DNA of 64,000 bases from JAITWN01 sp964437335 (GTDB lineage Bacteria > Pseudomonadota > Gammaproteobacteria > SZUA-140), in assembly GCA_964437335.1 (NCBI GenBank), contig CAYTGL010000005.1, positions 1 to 64,000 of the forward strand, read 5' to 3'. Under the pieces are notes generated by a model. It did no database searches and had not been told where the DNA came from. It was given only the letters and a program-made list of their open reading frames with translations. Shown here one piece after another: positions 51,624-60,476 of this stretch. Within the stretch, counting starts at the first letter, position 1. Every line of letters begins with the position of its first letter. The position numbers were made by a program, and so were the translations under genes.

Positions 51624-52040
51624 TTACCTGGATGGTATATCGAGCTTGTAGTACCGCCGGTTCAAGTAGTCCACCACGTCGCTGATCTCGTCCGCCCCCC
51701 ACGAAAGATTGAGTTCGCCGGACCAGCGGGTCACCCAATGTTCCAGCTCCTTCAAGGAACGGGCACGGCGTGTCTCGCGCACATGTACGACACTGGTATG
51801 GCATAGCTGGCAGTGATTTTCGTACAACAGCTGACCGCGCGAGCCGGTAGCCGGCACGGCCGGCTTCGATCCCGACTCGGGTCGGGATTCGGTCTGAGGG
51901 GGTAATACCACTTCACCGCTGCGCTCCTCGGTCGGCGGCTCCTGTTTGGCCATGGCGGCCGGAAATATCATTATCAGGCATGACGCGATCAGCGCCAGTG
52001 CCAGTGCCAGTGCCAGTGCCACGAATCCGTTTTTCATCAA
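51624..52040 (-). CDS. Small cytochrome c with hexanucleotide repeat in the signal peptide
   Basis: 138-aa exported monoheme cytochrome. Signal peptide about 1-31 with an (Ala-Leu) run encoded by a tandem hexanucleotide. A Pro/Glu-rich linker (35-65) is followed by the heme site CQLCH (77-81). No methionine follows the heme motif, so the sixth ligand is not the usual Met; a His such as in SVVHVRET or ELEHWVT is possible. The C-terminal helix EISDVVDYLNRRYYKL fits class I. It lies upstream of the other cytochrome on the same strand. Confidence 0.87.
   Translation of the reverse strand: MMKNGFVALALALALALIASCLIMIFPAAMAKQEPPTEERSGEVVLPPQTESRPESGSKPAVPATGSRGQLLYENHCQLCHTSVVHVRETRRARSLKELEHWVTRWSGELNLSWGADEISDVVDYLNRRYYKLDIPSR
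51994..52021. repeat. Hexanucleotide tandem repeat (GCCAGT)4.7
   Basis: Four full GCCAGT units and a partial fifth, encoding alternating Ala-Leu in the hydrophobic core of the cytochrome signal peptide. Unit gain or loss stays in frame and changes the signal length by two residues. Confidence 0.85.
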
Positions 52041-52205
52041 CCGTTCCTGATACGCCCGATTTAATTATTTACAGTACGCGTATGAAGGTCGATGCGCAAT
52101 TGAAACCCTACAGTTTTGTGCATTATCCGCTGAAGTACGCCTATACGAGACGAGAGTTGTACAAGAAGCAAAATGTTGAAAAATTCCGGACCGCGACAGA
52201 ACTGT

Positions 52206-52297
<92 letters not shown>

Positions 52298-52387
52298 AGT
52301 GATACAGAATGTCCCCGCCGGGCGGCGGGATGAGGAACGGAGAAGATTACAGGAAGATATGGTTCGGGACAATGACGGGCGGCGGGT

Positions 52388-52642
52388 TCAACTCATCTGG
52401 CGCCAGCGCTTCTCGCAACGGACCGGGGTCGAGCCTATGCGGATGCGGGTGTTCAGATCATTGCGTTCACGCTGAACGCGGCTCAACTCCGTTCGGACAC
52501 GGTCGCGCTCGGCCTGCATCTGCTCGGCGGCGGACTGCGTCGCGGAAAACCCACGCGAAGCACGATCATCCGGGTACCGCTCGGGATCACAAGGATCGTC
52601 TCGGCGTTGCCCTGCGGTGTGATTATCCGTGATCGTGGTCAT
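52388..52642 (-). CDS. Hypothetical 84-aa protein
   Basis: Unrecognised. Hydrophilic throughout, with an Arg/Glu/Gln-rich likely coiled-coil in the second half (QMQAERDRVRTELSRVQRER). Cysteines at two positions only, no signal peptide and no membrane segment. The ATG at 52642 has no strong ribosome-binding site. It lies between tRNA-Ser and ackA on the minus strand. It may be a real small gene or a chance frame; composition is compatible with coding. Confidence 0.4.
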   Translation of the reverse strand: MTTITDNHTAGQRRDDPCDPERYPDDRASRGFSATQSAAEQMQAERDRVRTELSRVQRERNDLNTRIRIGSTPVRCEKRWRQMS

Positions 52643-52759
52643 CCAGAATGATACGCCAGAATCAGGCCAGGTCAGGTTGTCAAATACCGCGCCATAGGCA
52701 TGGAGAGGCGTATATCCGAGCCGCCACCTTGTGGATCGACAGGTTTCGACGGGATGACC

Positions 52760-53872
52760 TTAACGAGCCTGCAGTAATTCGATTGCGGCGACGGCGAGTT
52801 CCCGTGCCTCATCGACCTCGATGGCATGAATCTCGATTGCGCTGCCGTCCGCGCTGATTCGCGCCGCGCCGGCCGTGGCCCTGTCGTTGCGGCCACCGTC
52901 GAGCGCAATGCCAAGCCGGTCGAGTCCATGCAGGATGCGACGACGCACCTCGGGGCTGTGCTCGCCGATGCCGCCGCCGAACAGAATCCCATCGGCGCCG
53001 CCGAGCGCGGCGAGATAGGCACCGATATACTTGCGCGCCCGATAACAGAACATGTCGATCGCGAGGCTCGCGCGCGGTTCACCGCTTGCGAGCAGGTCGC
53101 GCATGTCAGCGCTGATTCCGGATACGCCGGCAAGGCCGCTCTCCCGCATCAGCAGACGCTCCAGCGCGTCGGCATCGAGCCGGGCCGTGCGTTGAAGGTG
53201 GATCAACAGTCCGGGATCGATGTCACCACAACGCGTCGCCATCATCAAGCCCTCGAGCGGCGTGAAACCCATAGAGGTATCGATCGCCCGTCCACTCGCG
53301 ATCGCGGTGATTGAACAGCCGGCGCCAAGTTGCAGCGAGATCACCCGGCCACCCGCGATCAGCTCCGGCCGCAGCCCGCACCAGACCCGCCACATCGCGC
53401 GATGGGCGCTCCCGTGAAAGCCGTAGCGCCGCAATTCATGGTCCAGTCCGGGTTGCGGAGGCAGCGGATATTGCGCGGCAACGGCCGGCAGGTCGTGATA
53501 GAGGGCGGTATCGAATACCGCGATATGCGGGACCGCAGAGTCGAGCACGGAGCGAATCGTACGCAGGCAATGCAATGCCGGCGGATTATGCAGCGGCGCG
53601 AGTGGCGTGATATCCGCGATTTCCTGCTCGACCGTGCTGTCAATGATGCAGGGCGCGCCGCGCGTCCCGCCATGGACGATACGATGCGCGACCGCCTGCA
53701 TGCCGTCGGGCGCATGGATCAGCATCTCGTCGAGAACCGGACGGGGATCCACGGCGGGGTCCTCGAGATGCACCGCATGCAATCGCTCGAGTCCGCCCGC
53801 AGTTTTCCTGAACAGCACGAGTCGCAGCGAGGAACTGCCTGCATTGACAGTCAGTAGATGCACATTTTCCAT
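52760..53872 (-). CDS. ackA: Acetate kinase
   Basis: 370-aa enzyme interconverting acetate + ATP and acetyl phosphate; a little shorter than the usual 400. Motifs: LLTVNAGSSSLRLVLFR, AHRIVHGG, IAVFDTALYHDLP, RRYGFHGSAHRAMW, DTSMGFTPLEGLMMATRCGD and LFGGGIGEHSPEVRRRIL. The start is ATG at 53872. It follows the glycogen phosphorylase gene by 38 nt in the same direction, so the two probably form an operon. No phosphotransacetylase gene is adjacent. Confidence 0.94.
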   Translation of the reverse strand: MENVHLLTVNAGSSSLRLVLFRKTAGGLERLHAVHLEDPAVDPRPVLDEMLIHAPDGMQAVAHRIVHGGTRGAPCIIDSTVEQEIADITPLAPLHNPPALHCLRTIRSVLDSAVPHIAVFDTALYHDLPAVAAQYPLPPQPGLDHELRRYGFHGSAHRAMWRVWCGLRPELIAGGRVISLQLGAGCSITAIASGRAIDTSMGFTPLEGLMMATRCGDIDPGLLIHLQRTARLDADALERLLMRESGLAGVSGISADMRDLLASGEPRASLAIDMFCYRARKYIGAYLAALGGADGILFGGGIGEHSPEVRRRILHGLDRLGIALDGGRNDRATAGAARISADGSAIEIHAIEVDEARELAVAAIELLQAR

Positions 53873-53910
53873 GATGCCTGCTTATGCGACCGCATTCCAG
53901 TGTTGAGGAA

Positions 53911-55608
53911 TCAGCGCATATAGGCCTCGCTGATATAACGCCGCATCATGCGGTGACTGTTGAAGAATGATGCGTTCTTGCTGATCGCGCCCTTCATGAC
54001 ACGGATCCAGCCCTGCGGATCCTGGTAATACAGCGGCAATACGCGTTCGCCGAGCTTGTGATACAGCGCATCGGCATCTGCGCCGTTGCCGGACTCCTCG
54101 TTCGTACCGATGCCCCAGCCGGTCACGCCCTCGATGCAGCCTTCGATCCACCAGCCATCCATGACGCTCAGGCTCGGCACGCCGTTGAATGCGGCCTTCA
54201 TGCCGCTGGTGCCTGAGGCCTCGAGCGGCCGGAGCGGCGTATTCAGCCAGACATCGACGCCCGACACCATCGATAGCGCGGTCGCCATGTCGTAGTCGGG
54301 AAGATAGGCGACCGGTATCACATCAGCCAGATCTCGCATGTTCCGGTACAGCTGCTCGATCAACTGCTTGCCGCCTGTATCGCGCGGGTGGGCCTTGCCT
54401 GCGATAACAATCTGAAACGGATGTGCGCGCGCGATTGCACGCAGGCGTTCCAGATCGGAGAACAGCAAATACGGACGCTTGTAGGCAGTCATGCGCCGCG
54501 CAAAGCCGATCAGCGGGAGATCGGGATCGAGCTTGACTGAGGTCGTGGATCGGACCGTATCGATCAGGGCTTTTTTCGCCTCGCCATGAGCGGCCCTGAT
54601 CTCCGCATCGCTGATGCAGCAATCGGCCCGCACCAGCAACTCCGGTTCGAGGCACCAGCCGGGCATATGCAGATCATAGAGCCGGGCGAAACTGTCGTGG
54701 GTCCAGGTGAACGGATGAACGCCATTCGTGACCGCATGAACCCGATAGCCCTTGTACAGGCGGCTTGATATCTCGGCATGCTTTTTCGCGACGCCATTGA
54801 CGAAGTTGCTGAGATTCAGCGCGAGTCGGGTCAGGTTGAGCTCCTCCTCTCCACCCAGCTGTTTGAATTGTTCGATATCGATGGAATCGTCGAGCAGACG
54901 CATGACCAGCGGCCATGCAAACTTGTCGTGCCCCGCCTCTACCGGCGTGTGCGTTGTGAAGTTGCATATCCGCCTGATCTGCAGGATATCGTAGCGGGAT
55001 TCTCCCGGACGCAGACCCGCGCCCGGTCGGGCGTTCTGGCGCAGCAACTCGACCGCGAGCAGCGCCGAATGCCCCTCGTTCATGTGATATTCCTGGATCC
55101 TGAAGCCGAGGGCTTGCAGCATGCGTACACCGCCGATGCCGAGCACGATCTCCTGCCTGAGTCGGTAGGCTTCATCGCCGCCGTACAGGCGCCCGGTGAT
55201 GTCGCGGTCGTCTGAATGATTCTCGTCGAGGTCGGTATCGAGCAGCACAACCGGTTGCTCGCCGCCGAGGTGCCCCTTCAGGACATACAGCCAGGCGCTG
55301 ATCCACACCTGCCGCTCCCCGATCCTGACCGCGACCTTCGCGCCGAGCGGCTCGACCCACTTTTCCGGGGACCACGGCGCGGGATGTTCGACCTGGCCGC
55401 CGCCGGTCGTCAGTTCCTGGCGAAAATAGCCGCCGCGGCTGACCAGACTGACTGCGACCATCGGAAATTCGAGATCGGTCGCCGACCGCATCGTGTCGCC
55501 GGCCAGCACGCCAAGCCCCCCGGCGTAGGTTGGGATCTCGTTGCGCAACGCGATCTCCATCGAGAAATACGCGATGCGATGCTCATAGGTGAAGCTGTCT
55601 AGAGGCAC
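53911..55608 (-). CDS. glgP: Alpha-glucan phosphorylase (short GT35 type)
   Basis: 565-aa PLP-dependent phosphorylase of the short bacterial class that releases glucose-1-phosphate from glycogen or maltodextrin. Segments: HRIAYFSMEIALRNEIPTYA, GGLGVLAGDTMRSATDL, YHMNEGHSALLAVELLR, and the PLP-lysine site EASGTSGMKAAFNGVPSLSV. I take GTG 55608 (MPLDSFTYEHRIAYFSME) as start, the usual N-terminus; an upstream in-frame TTG at 55653 would add 15 residues. Upstream lies a very AT-rich likely promoter. Confidence 0.93.
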   Translation of the reverse strand: MPLDSFTYEHRIAYFSMEIALRNEIPTYAGGLGVLAGDTMRSATDLEFPMVAVSLVSRGGYFRQELTTGGGQVEHPAPWSPEKWVEPLGAKVAVRIGERQVWISAWLYVLKGHLGGEQPVVLLDTDLDENHSDDRDITGRLYGGDEAYRLRQEIVLGIGGVRMLQALGFRIQEYHMNEGHSALLAVELLRQNARPGAGLRPGESRYDILQIRRICNFTTHTPVEAGHDKFAWPLVMRLLDDSIDIEQFKQLGGEEELNLTRLALNLSNFVNGVAKKHAEISSRLYKGYRVHAVTNGVHPFTWTHDSFARLYDLHMPGWCLEPELLVRADCCISDAEIRAAHGEAKKALIDTVRSTTSVKLDPDLPLIGFARRMTAYKRPYLLFSDLERLRAIARAHPFQIVIAGKAHPRDTGGKQLIEQLYRNMRDLADVIPVAYLPDYDMATALSMVSGVDVWLNTPLRPLEASGTSGMKAAFNGVPSLSVMDGWWIEGCIEGVTGWGIGTNEESGNGADADALYHKLGERVLPLYYQDPQGWIRVMKGAISKNASFFNSHRMMRRYISEAYMR

Positions 55609-55653
55609 AGGATTCTCTGGTAGAAATTGTGAGTATAGCGAAGTCGCTGCCAA

Positions 55654-55849
55654 GCCTGCATGACGGTAGCCGCTTTGGGAGTAAAAAAATAAATAATATA
55701 TAACAACTACTTAACAAATTACAATGTGAACTGAATCGCAAAATTGACGATTTTTTGCTAGACTGTTGTCATTCTGATTTGTGACCTGGCGGGAGGCCCT
55801 GCAAGGCTTTCCGCGTGCCGTAGCCGTTTCGAAACGCGCCAGTACGAAA
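55654..55849. other. AT-rich intergenic region upstream of glgP
   Basis: About 196 nt. Positions 55680-55760 are strikingly AT-rich and probably hold the minus-strand glgP promoter. On the plus strand there is TTGACG followed by ATTTTTTGCTAGACTGT and then a 12-nt palindrome CGTTTCGAAACG (55825-55836). No gene is visible. A small RNA is conceivable but not supported by a terminator. Confidence 0.3.
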
Positions 55850-55942
55850 TGGCGGAGAGGGTGGGATTCGAACCCACGTGGGGCGGCAAAGCCCCCAACC
55901 GATTTCGAGTCGGTGCCGGTATGACCGCTTCGGTACCTCTCC
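55850..55942 (-). tRNA. tRNA-Ser (CGA)
   Basis: 93-nt type II tRNA with encoded CCA. The acceptor stem GGAGAGG/CCTCTCC is the same as the other tRNA-Ser. The anticodon loop CTCGAAA gives CGA, the variable arm GGGGGCTTTGCCGCCCC is a strong hairpin, and the T-arm has GGTTCGAATCC. A minus-strand TTGCCT-N17-TATATA pair upstream (towards mltF) is a candidate promoter. Confidence 0.96.
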
Positions 55943-55989
55943 GGAACCGGTGATTATATAGAAATCCAGATCAGGATAGGCAAGCTTCG

Positions 55990-57453
55990 ATGCAAAAAGA
56001 GTTCAGCACACCCTTGCTCAGGTTCGGCTTGACTCTGTTTCCGCTCGCCGCTGCCGTCCTGCTGACAGGTTTGGCACGACCACCGACGCTGCTCGAGCAG
56101 GTACTCGAGCGCGGCGAGCTGGTCGTCGCAACCCGCAATAGCCCGACCACCTATTATCTTGATTCAACCGGCCCCGCCGGCCTCGAATATGACCTCGCCC
56201 ACCTGTTCGCCGACTACCTTGGGGTCGGACTCCGGATCGTCGAACCGCGATACTTCAGCGAGATCCTGCCGATGGTGGCACGGCGCGAGGCGCATCTCGC
56301 GGCGGCTGGCCTCAGTATTACCGGTGAACGCGAGCGCTTCGTTCGGTTTGGTCCCGCCTATCAGGAAGTCACCCAGCAACTGGTCTATCGCAATGGCGCT
56401 CCGGCGCCGCGCGGACCGGAAGCACTCGCCGGCATATCGGTTGAGGTCGTAGCCGGCAGCAGTCATGCCGAACAGATGCGACGGCTGGCCCACGACTTTC
56501 CCGGCATCGACTGGCGCGAGAACGGCACCATCGGCGTCGGAGATCTGCTGGCGCGAGTCTGGAACCAGGAGATCCCGTATACCGTCGCCAATTCGAACGA
56601 AGTCAGGCTGAACCAGCGCTATTATCCCGAACTACGCGCAGCGTTCGATCTCAATAAACCCGAGAAACTCGCCTGGGCCTTTGCGAAGGGCAAGGATGAC
56701 AGCCTGATTCAGGCTGCGCGGGAATTCTACGCGCTGATCGAAGCCGACGGCCGACTGGAGCAGGTACTCGAACGCTATTACGGCCATGTGGAGGTATTTG
56801 ATTATGTCGGCGTGCGCCGCTTCATGCGCCACGTCGACCAGCGGCTTCCTGCCTATCTGCCGACCTTCCAGGAGGCCGCTGAACGCCACGGCCACGACTG
56901 GCGCTTGCTCGCTGCGGTTGGCTACCAGGAATCCCTGTGGGATCCGCGGGCCATCTCTCCAACCGGCGTGCGCGGCATCATGATGCTCACGCGTACGACC
57001 GCGGGTGACATGGGCATACAGAACCGCATCGATCCGGCGAACAGCATCCGCGGCGGCGCAAGCTACCTGCACCGGATAGAGCGGCGACTGCCCATCGAGA
57101 TTCGCTATCCGGATCGCACCTGGTTCGCGCTCGCGGCGTATAACATCGGTCCCGGTCACTTGCATGATGCACGTGACATCACCCGTCAACGCGGCGGCGA
57201 TCCGAATCGCTGGATCGACGTCATGGACAGCCTGCCCTTGCTGATGCAAAGCGAGTGGCACCAGCAGACACGCTTCGGTTATGCCCCTGGCCTCGAGGCG
57301 GTCAACTACGTGCAAAAGATCCGGAGCTTCTACGATATCCTCGTGTGGCATACGACTCCGCGCACCGAATACGGCGGACGGGCGACGGTCGCCGCGACGT
57401 CAAGCACGCCTGCGCTGACAGCACAAAGCTATATCCCCTCGCCTGCCCTCTGA
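55990..57453 (+). CDS. mltF: Membrane-bound lytic murein transglycosylase F
   Basis: 487-aa periplasmic/outer-membrane enzyme cleaving peptidoglycan. An N-terminal hydrophobic segment (10-28) is followed by a family 3 solute-binding-like domain (about 35-268: ELVVATRNSPTTYYLDSTGP) and a C-terminal SLT lysozyme-like domain with catalytic Glu314 in AVGYQESLWDPRAISPTGVR and GIMMLTRTTAGDMG, AAYNIGPGHLHDARDI. AGGATAGG precedes the ATG. A hairpin repeat lies just after the stop. Confidence 0.95.
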   Translation: MQKEFSTPLLRFGLTLFPLAAAVLLTGLARPPTLLEQVLERGELVVATRNSPTTYYLDSTGPAGLEYDLAHLFADYLGVGLRIVEPRYFSEILPMVARREAHLAAAGLSITGERERFVRFGPAYQEVTQQLVYRNGAPAPRGPEALAGISVEVVAGSSHAEQMRRLAHDFPGIDWRENGTIGVGDLLARVWNQEIPYTVANSNEVRLNQRYYPELRAAFDLNKPEKLAWAFAKGKDDSLIQAAREFYALIEADGRLEQVLERYYGHVEVFDYVGVRRFMRHVDQRLPAYLPTFQEAAERHGHDWRLLAAVGYQESLWDPRAISPTGVRGIMMLTRTTAGDMGIQNRIDPANSIRGGASYLHRIERRLPIEIRYPDRTWFALAAYNIGPGHLHDARDITRQRGGDPNRWIDVMDSLPLLMQSEWHQQTRFGYAPGLEAVNYVQKIRSFYDILVWHTTPRTEYGGRATVAATSSTPALTAQSYIPSPAL

Positions 57454-57460
57454 AGATGGC

Positions 57461-57491
57461 AGGATGCGGTTCGCGTTGCCCACCGCATCCT
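57461..57491. repeat. Inverted AGGATGCGGT/ACCGCATCCT hairpin between convergent genes
   Basis: Arms AGGATGCGGT (57461-57470) and ACCGCATCCT (57482-57491) pair perfectly around an 11-nt loop. It lies between the convergent mltF and phosphatase stops, so it probably acts as a bidirectional terminator. The decamer also occurs twice at 11703-11727. Confidence 0.75.
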
Positions 57492-57504
57492 ACGTTTCAG
57501 AAGA

Positions 57505-57981
57505 TTACCGAGCTGACTTTTGCCTGATCTCTTTCAGCAACCCTTCCACCGCCGCCTCGATCAGGTCGAGCACCCGTTCGAAACCCGCCGTACCGCCATA
57601 GTAAGGATCGGGCACTTCATCGATGCCGACATCCGGCGCGTAGCGCAGCAACAATTGCAGCTTGTCACGAAGATCGGGCGGACACAGCTCCGCGAGGATA
57701 TCGAGGTTGTCACGGTCCATCGCCAGGATGTAGTCAAAGGTCTCGAAATCAGCCGGAGCGACCTTGCGGGCGCGCTGCGACCCGATGTCGGCGCCCCGCT
57801 TCGCAGCGGCGGCACGGGCACGCGGATCCGGCGCGCTGCCGATGTGGTAGGCATGGGTGCCGGCGGAATCGACGATAATCTGCTCTTCGAGACCATGCCG
57901 CTTCAGTAACTCGACAAACATCCCTTCCGCGGTCGGGGAACGGCAGATATTACCCATGCAGACAAACAGAACCTTGACCAT
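57505..57981 (-). CDS. Low-molecular-weight protein-tyrosine phosphatase
   Basis: 158-aa LMW-PTP. The P-loop CMGNICRS carries catalytic Cys8 and Arg14 immediately after the N-terminus, and the general-acid Asp is in EVPDPYYGGTAGFERVL. Length matches the family. Substrate not evident; such enzymes can act on tyrosine kinases of exopolysaccharide clusters, but none is nearby. Confidence 0.94.
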   Translation of the reverse strand: MVKVLFVCMGNICRSPTAEGMFVELLKRHGLEEQIIVDSAGTHAYHIGSAPDPRARAAAAKRGADIGSQRARKVAPADFETFDYILAMDRDNLDILAELCPPDLRDKLQLLLRYAPDVGIDEVPDPYYGGTAGFERVLDLIEAAVEGLLKEIRQKSAR

Positions 57982-58168
57982 AATTGCTCCAAATCCTCGG
58001 AACCATTTGTGAAATCTTCTATAATTGACTGATTATAATAATCATAATTACATTATTGAAAGCCTCTGAAAAGCCGGCTATGGTAATGTATTACGATGTT
58101 AGACATCGGCAGAAATTACCCGCGTTCCCGATGATTACCAGGAAGAAGGCCAAGAGGACCAGGATGCC

Positions 58169-58465
58169 ATGAACAACAAGTACTCCGGCCATCATCATCT
58201 GCATCAACTGATTGGCGTCCGCGCACGCTATCAGAATCAACTGTACGAAGTCCTCGAGATTCTCGAAGACGATCCGCCTTCCCTCGTGCTGCAGAATGTC
58301 CATCACACAACGATCCAGCCCGACCAGCACGGCGAGGCACACCGGCGCGTGCCCGAAACCGTGACGGTACCGCTCGCAATCAAGGGCGGCGGCGCGGTCG
58401 ATTTTGGCAAGATGGAACTCGAACTGCTGGAAGCCGGCGAACCGAGCAACACCTTGGTCAGCTGA
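58169..58465 (+). CDS. Small hypothetical protein
   Basis: 98-aa protein that I do not recognise. N-terminal His cluster (YSGHHHLHQLIGVRARYQNQ), then LYEVLEILEDDPPSLVLQNV and VTVPLAIKGGGAVDFGKMEL. The beta-strand-like alternation suggests a small barrel. No signal peptide or membrane helix. AGGA lies 8-10 nt before the ATG. The gene has an AT-rich upstream region (58015-58060) and overlaps the end of kdsB by 8 nt in the opposite direction. Codon use is consistent with a real gene. Confidence 0.75.
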   Translation: MNNKYSGHHHLHQLIGVRARYQNQLYEVLEILEDDPPSLVLQNVHHTTIQPDQHGEAHRRVPETVTVPLAIKGGGAVDFGKMELELLEAGEPSNTLVS

Positions 58466-59243
58466 GTCCGCCGCTGTCGCGACTTGCCTGTGCGAGTATG
58501 CGCTCGACCTGCGCGATATCGTCATGGGTGTCGACTTCTATTCCGGACGTCTCCGTCGCGAGGCCGACGTGGATCCGGCTGCCGTGCCACAACGCTCGCA
58601 GTTGTTCGAGGGATTCGAGGCGTTCCATCGCACAGGATCCCCAATTCACGAAACGCTGCAGAAACCCGGCGCGATAGGCATAGAGGCCGATATGACGGTA
58701 ATACCGTTGGCCAGCCGGCAGGACCTGGCCATACATGGCGAAATCATCGCGAGACCACGGCACCACCGCCCGACTGAAATACAGCGCGTAACCCGCCTCG
58801 TCCATGATCACCTTGACGGTGTTCGGATCGAAGAGTTCCTCCGCATCATTGATCGGCTCACACAAGGTCGCAATACCGGCATCGTCGTGCGCCTCAAGAT
58901 CGTCGGCGACCTGGTTGATCAGTGATGCCGGCATCAGCGGTTCGTCACCCTGCAGATTGACGATGATACGATCATCCATCAGACCGAGCATGCGCACAAC
59001 CTCTGCAATCCGGTCTGTACCCGACGGATGCGCGGCATCGGTCACGCATACCCGGGCACCGAAACCCTCCACGGCCTCGGCGATCCGCGCGTCATCGGTC
59101 GCGATGACAACATCATCCGCGCGGCTCGCGACCGCACGCCGCCAGACATGCTCGATCATTGGCCGCCCCGCGATCAGTTGCAGCGGCTTGCCCGGAAGCC
59201 GGCTCGACGCATAGCGGGCCGGGATCACGACGATGAAACCCAT
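58458..59243 (-). CDS. kdsB: 3-deoxy-manno-octulosonate cytidylyltransferase
   Basis: 261-aa CMP-KDO synthetase that activates KDO for the lipopolysaccharide core. Motifs: IVVIPARYASSRLPGKPL, VVIATDDARIAEAVEGFG, HPSGTDRIAEVVRMLG, IIVNLQGDEPLMP and YYRHIGLYAYRAGFL. Length close to the usual 250. It lies at the end of the exbB-exbD-lpxK-ycaR-kdsB cluster and overlaps the convergent small gene by 8 nt. Confidence 0.97.
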   Translation of the reverse strand: MGFIVVIPARYASSRLPGKPLQLIAGRPMIEHVWRRAVASRADDVVIATDDARIAEAVEGFGARVCVTDAAHPSGTDRIAEVVRMLGLMDDRIIVNLQGDEPLMPASLINQVADDLEAHDDAGIATLCEPINDAEELFDPNTVKVIMDEAGYALYFSRAVVPWSRDDFAMYGQVLPAGQRYYRHIGLYAYRAGFLQRFVNWGSCAMERLESLEQLRALWHGSRIHVGLATETSGIEVDTHDDIAQVERILAQASRDSGGLS

Positions 59244-59257
59244 TCAACTTTCTCCGC

Positions 59258-59437
59258 TTACACTTCTTCATCCGGCGCGAGTTCCCGCGCCGCTTCCTCG
59301 AGCATGACCGGAATCCCGTCCCGGACGGGGAAGGCCAGACGATCGGCCCTGCATATCAGCTCCCCGGTCTCTTTCAGATAGATCAGCGGACCCTTGCAAA
59401 CCGGACAGGCCAGTATATCGAGCAGACGTTTATCCAT
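59258..59437 (-). CDS. ycaR: Trm112/YcaR family (UPF0434) small zinc-ribbon-like protein
   Basis: 59-aa protein read directly from the sequence: MDKRLLDILACPVCKGPLIY at the N-terminus, then ELICRADRLAFPVRDGIPVM and an acidic end. The CPVC pair and third Cys are typical of the Trm112-like YcaR family, often found between lpxK and kdsB as here. Start ATG 59437, stop TAA 59258-59260, 14 nt before kdsB. Exact role unclear; Trm112 relatives stabilise methyltransferases. Confidence 0.9.
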   Translation of the reverse strand: MDKRLLDILACPVCKGPLIYLKETGELICRADRLAFPVRDGIPVMLEEAARELAPDEEV

Positions 59438-59440
59438 GCT

Positions 59441-60454
59441 TTATTCTCCTTGCCTGAGCGTGGCTGCACCGGGCCTTTGCGGCGCCGGCGCGAGCTTTCC
59501 CAGCATCAACAGCAGACGCATCGCGACCCGCGGGTCGGGCCGGGCCTCGATTGCGAGATACCAGCAGTTGTCATCACAGAAACGCCGGCACTTGACCGCG
59601 TCCTTTTCGGTCATCACGACCGCCCGCGCGTCATCGAAATGGAGATCCTCCGCCCGGAACAGATGGTGATCCGGAAACGGATGTTCGCTGACGGTTAAGC
59701 CGAGCTGTTTCAGTTGCTGAAAAAACCGCGCCGGATGGCCGATGCCGGCGACCGCATGGACGTCCCGGTATGGAAACTCGTCGGGCCGGTACGCAATCGA
59801 TTCATCGCGGACATTGCGCAGCGCCAGCGCACCGATCGTCATCGGATACTCGCGGCGCATCACCGCGCCGCTGTTGACGATCGTGAAATCGACCTTGTCG
59901 AGCCGCGCTACCGGTTCCCGCAGCGGCCCCGCGGGCAGGCACCATCCATTACCGAAACGCCGCACTCCGTCGACGACTGCGATCTCGATATCGCGGGCGA
60001 GACCGTAGTGCTGAAGCCCGTCATCCGAGACGATGATATCGCAGTCGCTATGGCTCAACAGCGCCTCAACCGCGGCGGCGCGATCCGGTCCGACCGCGAC
60101 CGGACAACGGCAGCGTCGCGCGAGCACGACGGCCTCGTCGCCGACCATGACCGGGTCGCTGTCCGGCCGCACTTGCTGCGGCCAGTGCCGCGCCCGTCCG
60201 CGATAACCACGCGAGACGATCGCCGGCCGATAGCCTTCCTGTCGCAGCATCTCAACGAGCCAGATCACCAGCGGCGTCTTGCCGGTGCCGCCGACCGTGA
60301 GGTTGCCAACGATGATCACTGGCACCCTGAACTTCCGGCGGCGCATCAGGCCGATCCCGTAAGCCGCGCGTCGCGTCGCAACCACGCCCCGGTACAACCA
60401 TGACAGCGGTCGCAGCGCGATGCTGACCGCATTGACGCTGTTCCAGTTGTCCAT
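59441..60454 (-). CDS. lpxK: Tetraacyldisaccharide 4'-kinase
   Basis: 337-aa membrane-associated kinase that phosphorylates the lipid A 4' position. N-terminal membrane-binding helix region (WNSVNAVSIALRPLSWLYRG), then Walker A in VGNLTVGGTGKTPLVIWL, the substrate segment VSRGYRGRAR, DEAVVLARRC and VSDDGLQHYGLARDIEIAVV. The start is ATG at 60454 (MDNWNSVN). The exbB-exbD-lpxK order matches other Gammaproteobacteria. Confidence 0.96.
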   Translation of the reverse strand: MDNWNSVNAVSIALRPLSWLYRGVVATRRAAYGIGLMRRRKFRVPVIIVGNLTVGGTGKTPLVIWLVEMLRQEGYRPAIVSRGYRGRARHWPQQVRPDSDPVMVGDEAVVLARRCRCPVAVGPDRAAAVEALLSHSDCDIIVSDDGLQHYGLARDIEIAVVDGVRRFGNGWCLPAGPLREPVARLDKVDFTIVNSGAVMRREYPMTIGALALRNVRDESIAYRPDEFPYRDVHAVAGIGHPARFFQQLKQLGLTVSEHPFPDHHLFRAEDLHFDDARAVVMTEKDAVKCRRFCDDNCWYLAIEARPDPRVAMRLLLMLGKLAPAPQRPGAATLRQGE

Positions 60455-60476
60455 CAGTGAAGGCACGCGCCGTGCC

